From NCBI GenBank assembly GCA_964454645.1, contig CAYVTM010000005.1, positions 1 to 64,000 of the forward strand: a stretch of 64,000 bases of DNA, read 5' to 3'. The position numbers and the translations under genes are program-made. The notes below the pieces were generated by a model. It did not search any database, was not told where the DNA came from, and worked only from the letters and a program-made list of their open reading frames with translations. Shown here in pieces: positions 59,109-64,000 of this stretch (position 1 is its first letter; each line of letters opens with the position of its first letter). The stretch comes from CAYVTM01 sp964454645. Its GTDB lineage: Bacteria > Bacteroidota > Bacteroidia > Sphingobacteriales > Sphingobacteriaceae.

Positions 59109-59774
59109 TTAAACTAAGTAGAAGAAGGTAAATACAAATACCCAAACTAAATCGACAAAGTGCCAGTATAAACCAACCTTTTCAATCATATCGTAATGAC
59201 CGCGGCGTTCGTATGTTCCTATCAATACATTAATTAAGATAATGATATTGACAACAACCCCGCTAAATACGTGGAACCCGTGGAATCCGGTTACCCCGAA
59301 GAACAGTGCTCCAAACAGAGGCGAGCCCCAAGGGTTGCCGGTCATGCTTGCTCCTTCATGAATTAAGTGTGTCCACTCTAAAGCCTGACAACTTAAGAAA
59401 GCTATACCACCCAGAACGGTCCATATCATCCATTTGGTTACTTCTTTACGAGAATTACGATGGCCTGCTTCAACGGCAAGTACCATGGTTACCGAACTCA
59501 TGATTAAGATAAAAGTCATAATCCCTACAAAGACCAATGGATAACCGTGGTCTGCGATAAAGGGGACTGACTGGAATACTACATCAGGATCGGGCCAGGT
59601 TGCACTGCTGAAACGGATAGCACCATAAGCTATCAAAAGTGCAGAAAAGGTAAAAGTATCTGATAGTAAGAAAAACCACATCATCAACTTACCATACTCC
59701 ACATTGAAAGGCGATCGTCCTCCATTCCAGGGGGTCGATTTTATTTCGTCTAATTGAGAAGCATTCGTCATCAT
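59109..59774 (-). CDS. Cytochrome c oxidase subunit III
   Basis: 221 residues; the start is either of two adjacent ATGs. Membrane segments include YGKLMMWFFLLSDTFTFSAL and PLVFVGIMTFILIMSSVTMV. Conserved blocks are LFGALFFGVTGFHGFHVFSG and GLYWHFVDLVWVFVFTFFYL, hallmarks of COX3. A second, shorter COX3-like gene follows the farnesyltransferase gene upstream. Confidence 0.92.
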   Translation of the reverse strand: MMTNASQLDEIKSTPWNGGRSPFNVEYGKLMMWFFLLSDTFTFSALLIAYGAIRFSSATWPDPDVVFQSVPFIADHGYPLVFVGIMTFILIMSSVTMVLAVEAGHRNSRKEVTKWMIWTVLGGIAFLSCQALEWTHLIHEGASMTGNPWGSPLFGALFFGVTGFHGFHVFSGVVVNIIILINVLIGTYERRGHYDMIEKVGLYWHFVDLVWVFVFTFFYLV

Positions 59775-59788
59775 TTATAATTTTATTT

Positions 59789-60367
59789 TTATCGGTTTAA
59801 CAATAAGAAGGCGAACAAATATATCCACAAAATATCAATAAAATGCCAAAAAATTGAACTTAATTCCATACGAAAAACATTTCGTACCTGGTTCATTTTC
59901 GAGTATGCTCCAATCAATGCGAACATGATCATAATAAGCCCGGCGATGATATGTGCTGCATGTAATCCCGTGATTACATATAAAAAAGATTCGGAAGGAT
60001 TGCCGAAAGAAAAGTACACTCCTTGTTCTACCAATTGCTTCCATCCGTAATACTGTCCGTACAAGAATGCTACTCCTAAAATAAAAGTAATCCACAATCC
60101 GATTTTTTGTTCTCTGATTTTAAAGCGTCTTGCCGAGAGTAATGCGTAATGCATACTTGCGCTACTTAACACAATAACAACAGATGTGTACCAAAAGGTA
60201 TTGGGCAAATCAAAGATCTTCCAGTTCCCTTCTGCATGACGAACAATGTAAGCACTGGTTAATCCTGCAAACATCATGATTGAACTCAACACAAATAACC
60301 AGACAATAAATTTTACTGGTTTGATATTTAATTTATCTTGTTCTAAACGCATAGCTTCTCCCCTCAT
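59789..60367 (-). CDS. Second cytochrome c oxidase subunit III-like protein
   Basis: 192 residues. Five membrane segments, with AYIVRHAEGNWKIFDLPNTF and LYVITGLHAAHIIAGLIMIM and the end FWHFIDILWIYLFAFLLLN. The start overlaps the CyoE stop by 4 nt (ATGA-like). Pairs of COX3 genes in one operon are normal for Bacteroidota oxidases. Confidence 0.9.
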   Translation of the reverse strand: MRGEAMRLEQDKLNIKPVKFIVWLFVLSSIMMFAGLTSAYIVRHAEGNWKIFDLPNTFWYTSVVIVLSSASMHYALLSARRFKIREQKIGLWITFILGVAFLYGQYYGWKQLVEQGVYFSFGNPSESFLYVITGLHAAHIIAGLIMIMFALIGAYSKMNQVRNVFRMELSSIFWHFIDILWIYLFAFLLLNR

Positions 60368-61263
60368 ATTTTATCAATTAATAAAGTTATTTGCACTATT
60401 GGCAAGTACAAAAACGAGCCAAACATTAATTGCCTTGCAGCAGAAATCGAAAGTTCACGATACAATTTCACCGACTGTAAAAAGAAGACCATACCCACAA
60501 TAATTGAAACGATGGCTAATGTTTCTCCTCCCATGCCAACACGTATCGGCAATAAGCTTATTGGGATAAGAATAAATGTGTACAACATGGTTTGCAACGC
60601 ACTGCTTTTATCTCTTCCCCCTTTAGACGGAAGTAAGCTAAACCCACCTTTTCTGTAATCGTCATCCAATACCCAGGCAATTGCCCAGAAATGAGGGAAC
60701 TGCCAAATAAATTGAATAAGAAAAAATACGCCTGCTTCGGCACCAAAATCATTTGTTGCGGCAACCCATCCCAACATCGGAGGAATAGCTCCCGGGAAGG
60801 CTCCTACAACTACTGCGAAAGATGTTTTTCTTTTTAAAGGCGTATAAATAAATGCATACGACAAGATAGAGAATACACCCAATGCTGCCGCTGTAGCATT
60901 GAACTGAAGCCCCAGGATTAACACTCCCGACACACCCATCCCGATACTTGCAATTAATGCTTCCCGTACACTTAAACGTCCGGATGGTAAGGGACGGTTT
61001 TGTGTGCGTTTCATTAATTTATCGGTGTCTCTTTCAATAACCTGATTCAATCCGTTGGCACCTCCGGTAGTTAAGAAACCACCCACTACCAATAATATTA
61101 CATCAATCCAATCAATATTTCCCTTACTCGCATAACACAAGGAAATAACTGCCGACAAAACAACCAATAAAGCTAAGCGCGGTTTCATCAATTGCACATA
61201 GTCCGAAACTTTACTTTTACTTATTTCGATCGATTCTGTTTTATATTTATTTTCTGCAATCAC
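60364..61263 (-). CDS. ctaB: Protoheme IX farnesyltransferase (heme O synthase)
   Basis: 299 residues, usual length. UbiA-type prenyltransferase with about nine membrane segments. The first Asp-rich motif region is GGANGLNQVIERDTDKLMKR with TQNRPLPSGRLS; the second includes FAIAWVLDDDYRKGGFSLLP. It adds farnesyl to heme B to make heme O, which CtaA then oxidises. Equivalent to E. coli CyoE. Confidence 0.94.
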   Translation of the reverse strand: MIAENKYKTESIEISKSKVSDYVQLMKPRLALLVVLSAVISLCYASKGNIDWIDVILLVVGGFLTTGGANGLNQVIERDTDKLMKRTQNRPLPSGRLSVREALIASIGMGVSGVLILGLQFNATAAALGVFSILSYAFIYTPLKRKTSFAVVVGAFPGAIPPMLGWVAATNDFGAEAGVFFLIQFIWQFPHFWAIAWVLDDDYRKGGFSLLPSKGGRDKSSALQTMLYTFILIPISLLPIRVGMGGETLAIVSIIVGMVFFLQSVKLYRELSISAARQLMFGSFLYLPIVQITLLIDKI

Positions 61264-61265
61264 AA

Positions 61266-62366
61266 CTAACTAATTAATTCAATGGCCACTGTTCTTTTAT
61301 ACATATTGATGAGGATCAGAATCAATACCTGAGCTCCTGTCAATAAACTTACTATCCACAAATGCAGTGTCTGGAAAACGGGGGGTATTGCAAAGTACGA
61401 CAATACAATTCCCGTAACAATCTGCAGTATCAACAAAGTAAAAGCGATGCTTGTAAACTTTTTAAGTTCCTTTGCATTACTCAGTTTTGTATAGATAAAC
61501 CAAGTAAAAAGAACGTTAATTAAAAATACTACAATTGAAAAACTGCGATGCAGTTGAAACTCAAACCCTACTGCATCTATCCATGTCTCTCTCGATTGAT
61601 AATTTAACCCGGAAGCAATACTATCAATCATTTCACGTACTTCCGTTCCCCAAATCACCTGTAAGGTTGTTAACCCTAAACATATCCAGATTAATAAGGA
61701 GGCAAGCCTTAATTTCCGAACCGATAATTTTACCGGTTCTAATCTTTTATAACGTACTACTGCATAAATGTATATAACCAAAGCCAGAATGATCAGCGCT
61801 AAGATCATGTGCAGCGTAATCGTCCAGGGAATCAAATTTGTTGAGACAACAATAGATCCCAGCCATCCTTGAAAAATAACGAGTACTAAAGAGATTATAC
61901 TTAATACAAAAATTTTAGGATCAGATTTTCGAAAGGGGACAGCTGCAACAGCTGTCAGAATCATCATAAATCCTGTAAAAGCTCCTAACAAACGATTTAT
62001 ATACTCGGTATATGTATTCGATACATTAAACGGTTCACTTTTTCTAACTTCCGGATCGTTGTGAATACGACTTGCCAGCTCAGTCATCCCCAATTTACCG
62101 AGGTAGTTTACAAAACGTTCGTTTTTTTCAATACGTTTAGTAACATACTTTTCCTGATAATTATCGGGAAGCTGACTCTCGCTTGTAGGGGGCACCCAAC
62201 TGTCGAAACATTTCGGCCAATCGGGGCAGCCCATCCCCGAACCGGTACTTCTGACAATGCCGCCTGCGAGAATCAAAAGAAATAAAGAACAAATCGTAAT
62301 GTATGTGATTTGTAAGAATCTTTTTTCTTCTGATGAATAACCCGATCTGTTTCCGGAACTATTCAT
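61266..62366 (-). CDS. ctaA: Heme A synthase (COX15/CtaA)
   Basis: 366 residues, eight membrane helices. Conserved elements are GGIVRSTGSGMGCPDWPKCF, EYINRLLGAFTGFMMILTA, TITLHMILALIILALVIYI and LHRSFSIVVFLINVLFTWF. The histidines in these helices bind hemes. It turns heme O into heme A. The gap to subunit I is 8 nt and to CtaB 2 nt, so all are one operon. Confidence 0.93.
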   Translation of the reverse strand: MNSSGNRSGYSSEEKRFLQITYITICSLFLLILAGGIVRSTGSGMGCPDWPKCFDSWVPPTSESQLPDNYQEKYVTKRIEKNERFVNYLGKLGMTELASRIHNDPEVRKSEPFNVSNTYTEYINRLLGAFTGFMMILTAVAAVPFRKSDPKIFVLSIISLVLVIFQGWLGSIVVSTNLIPWTITLHMILALIILALVIYIYAVVRYKRLEPVKLSVRKLRLASLLIWICLGLTTLQVIWGTEVREMIDSIASGLNYQSRETWIDAVGFEFQLHRSFSIVVFLINVLFTWFIYTKLSNAKELKKFTSIAFTLLILQIVTGIVLSYFAIPPVFQTLHLWIVSLLTGAQVLILILINMYKRTVAIELIS

Positions 62367-62374
62367 TCGTTACT

Positions 62375-64000
62375 TTATTTTTCAGTTATATGTTCTTCCT
62401 TTTTAGAAGAAGGATCATCGTGATGGCCAAAATCTATCGGTAAATTCGATGATGTTGTTTCAGAAAAAGGAACTGTTTGAGGGATAAAATCTTCGTGATG
62501 TCCCGGCTTACTATAATCATAAGGCCATCTGTAAACACTTGGAATTTCACCCGGCCAGTTACCATGTAAGTGTTCAACCGGAGTTGTCCATTCCAGGGTG
62601 TTTGATTTCCATGGATTTTGAGGAGCTTTTTTACCCCATGACATACTTCCAAAGAAATTATACAGGAATATGAGTTGTGCGATAGAACCAATAATAGCCG
62701 ATACACTGATAAACTGATTCACTACTAACCATTCGTTCATAAATTCGAAGCTGGTGAAAGAGTAATATCTTCTGGGAACACCATCTAGTCCGATAAAGTG
62801 CATTGGGAAGAACACACAATATACGGCAATAAATGTAAGCCAGAAATGCGCATACCCCAATCGTTTGTTGATCATCTTACCAAACATTTTCGGATACCAA
62901 TGATATACGCCGGCGAACATTCCAAACATCGCAGCACTACCCATTACGATATGGAAATGGGCTACTACGAAATAAGTATCGTGTAAGTTAATATCCAACG
63001 AAGCGTTTCCCAAGAAAATACCGGTTAACCCGCCTGTAATAAACAAGGATACCATACCAATAGAGAACATCATACCCGGAGTAAACTGTATATTTCCTCT
63101 CCACATGGTAGCGAGATAGTTAAAGGTTTTTACTGCGGATGGTACGGCAATGATCAAAGTTGTAAACATGAACACCGAGCCGAGGAACGGATTCATACCG
63201 GTAACAAACATGTGATGCCCCCATACAATGAACGATAAGAACGCGATACCCATCAAGGATATAATCATGGCACGATAACCGAAGATTGGTTTACGTGAAT
63301 TAGTTGCAATAACTTCTGAAGTGATACCCAGTGCAGGCATGATAATGATATAAACTTCCGGGTGGCCTAAGAACCAGAATAAATGCTGGAACAAGACCGG
63401 ACTACCTCCCGTATTCGGCAGTGCTTCACCTCCGATAAAGATATCGGCCAAATAGAAACTTGTACCGAAGCCTCTGTCGAAAATTAACAGGATAACACCG
63501 GCTAATAATACAGGAAAAGATAAGATACCTACTACTGCGGTCAGTAATAATGCCCAAACAGTCAATGGCATTTTGGTCATCGACATCCCTTTGGTACGCA
63601 TGTTTAATATTGTACTGATATAATTGATACTACCCATCAAAGATGATGCAATGAAGATCCCCATAGAAGTAAGCCATAAGGTCATCCCTAATCCCGATCC
63701 CGGCATTGCCTGAGGCAAGGCAGAAAGAGGGGGGTAGATTGTCCATCCCGGACCCGCAGGACCTGATTCGATGAACAAAGAGTAAGTCATAATTACACTT
63801 GAGAGGAAGAACAACCAATACGATAACATATTGATAAATGGCGATGCCATATCTCTCGCTCCGATTTGTAAAGGAATTAAAAGATTACTGAATGTTCCGC
63901 TTAATCCTGCTGTCAGGACGAAGAACACCATGATAGTACCATGAAGGGTAACCATAGACATATAGAAAGATGGATCGATACGACCACCCTCTGCCCATTT
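62375..64000 (-). CDS. ctaD: Cytochrome c oxidase subunit I (partial, 5' end outside the window)
   Basis: The frame stays open to the right edge; an internal methionine at 63961 is not the start, since AEGGRIDPSFYMSMVTLHG continues upstream without a stop. The visible 541 residues lack perhaps 60 N-terminal residues. Hallmarks: FWFLGHPEVYIIIMPALG (CuB histidine, cross-linked tyrosine and the proton-channel glutamate of A1 oxidases), WGHHMFVTGMN (CuB histidines) and HDTYFVVAHFHIVMGSAAMF (heme ligands). It reduces oxygen to water and pumps protons. Subunit II is expected just upstream. Confidence 0.95.
   Translation of the reverse strand, partial: KWAEGGRIDPSFYMSMVTLHGTIMVFFVLTAGLSGTFSNLLIPLQIGARDMASPFINMLSYWLFFLSSVIMTYSLFIESGPAGPGWTIYPPLSALPQAMPGSGLGMTLWLTSMGIFIASSLMGSINYISTILNMRTKGMSMTKMPLTVWALLLTAVVGILSFPVLLAGVILLIFDRGFGTSFYLADIFIGGEALPNTGGSPVLFQHLFWFLGHPEVYIIIMPALGITSEVIATNSRKPIFGYRAMIISLMGIAFLSFIVWGHHMFVTGMNPFLGSVFMFTTLIIAVPSAVKTFNYLATMWRGNIQFTPGMMFSIGMVSLFITGGLTGIFLGNASLDINLHDTYFVVAHFHIVMGSAAMFGMFAGVYHWYPKMFGKMINKRLGYAHFWLTFIAVYCVFFPMHFIGLDGVPRRYYSFTSFEFMNEWLVVNQFISVSAIIGSIAQLIFLYNFFGSMSWGKKAPQNPWKSNTLEWTTPVEHLHGNWPGEIPSVYRWPYDYSKPGHHEDFIPQTVPFSETTSSNLPIDFGHHDDPSSKKEEHITEK

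Overview
The window reads as a chromosomal segment of a Bacteroidota bacterium, probably from the Sphingobacteriia, Chitinophagia or Cytophagia side of the phylum; I cannot fix the genus. The evidence is the promoter type (TTTG, 19 bp, TAnnTTTG), signal peptides ending in FGQ or FAQ, type IX secretion (T9SS) C-terminal sorting domains, a fused alpha/beta E1 2-oxoacid dehydrogenase, DUF4834, DUF983, DUF5672 and 7TMR-DISM proteins, and a cytochrome oxidase operon with two subunit III genes. It is a draft assembly: a 100-N gap sits at 5346-5445.

Layout. 1-5186: a LutB-like Fe-S protein, the fused E1 dehydrogenase, a small acetyltransferase, a membrane-anchored LuxR-type regulator and an OsmC peroxidase. 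This block is bounded by arrays of a roughly 160-bp repeat in opposite orientations. 5841-9592: a VOC protein, a cation-diffusion transporter with a degenerate metal-binding head, a lipoprotein and an S41 peptidase. 9754-17209: an accessory block of mostly single genes separated by imperfect palindromes carrying AAC/GTT core triplets. It looks like an integron-type cassette array with no integrase in view, and contains a CPBP protease, a beta-propeller lipoprotein, a duplicated DUF6794 protein, a tandem SH3-like protein, a broken GNAT gene, a T9SS cargo protein and a DinB protein. 17352-26915: a DAG-kinase remnant, a PQQ-type sugar dehydrogenase, gmhA, a second repeat array, an Rrf2 regulator with a NorC/NorB-like oxidase pair, an FMN-barrel protein, tryptophanase and uvrB. 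27074-34115: a surface-glycan cluster (two FkbM methyltransferases, DUF5672, a GT4 glycosyltransferase, a flippase, a hexapeptide acetyltransferase and WbsX). 34176-49964: housekeeping and envelope genes (YfhO, polysaccharide deacetylase-like, upp, YjjG-like HAD, NifU, Mrp, a tyrosine recombinase lacking catalytic residues, an AsmA-like/GT51 fusion, typA, a TrmH-type methyltransferase). 49972-55643: a signalling locus joining a ThiF-like adenylyltransferase, a LuxI/FeeM-like acyltransferase, a 7TMR-DISM histidine kinase, a receiver-kinase hybrid and a divergent stand-alone receiver. 56033-64000: an eleven-gene aa3-type oxidase operon on the minus strand, cut by the right edge inside subunit I.

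How the genes work together. The norCB pair, its Rrf2 regulator and a palindrome over the norC promoter form a plausible nitrosative-stress unit, but the catalytic subunit departs from the canonical NorB ligand set. The oxidase operon supplies heme O and heme A synthases, a copper chaperone and the small subunits beside subunit I. The glycan cluster lacks an export or polymerase gene, so it probably feeds a pathway encoded elsewhere. The candidates for undescribed biology are the cassette-like array and the ThiF/acyltransferase/7TMR-DISM locus.
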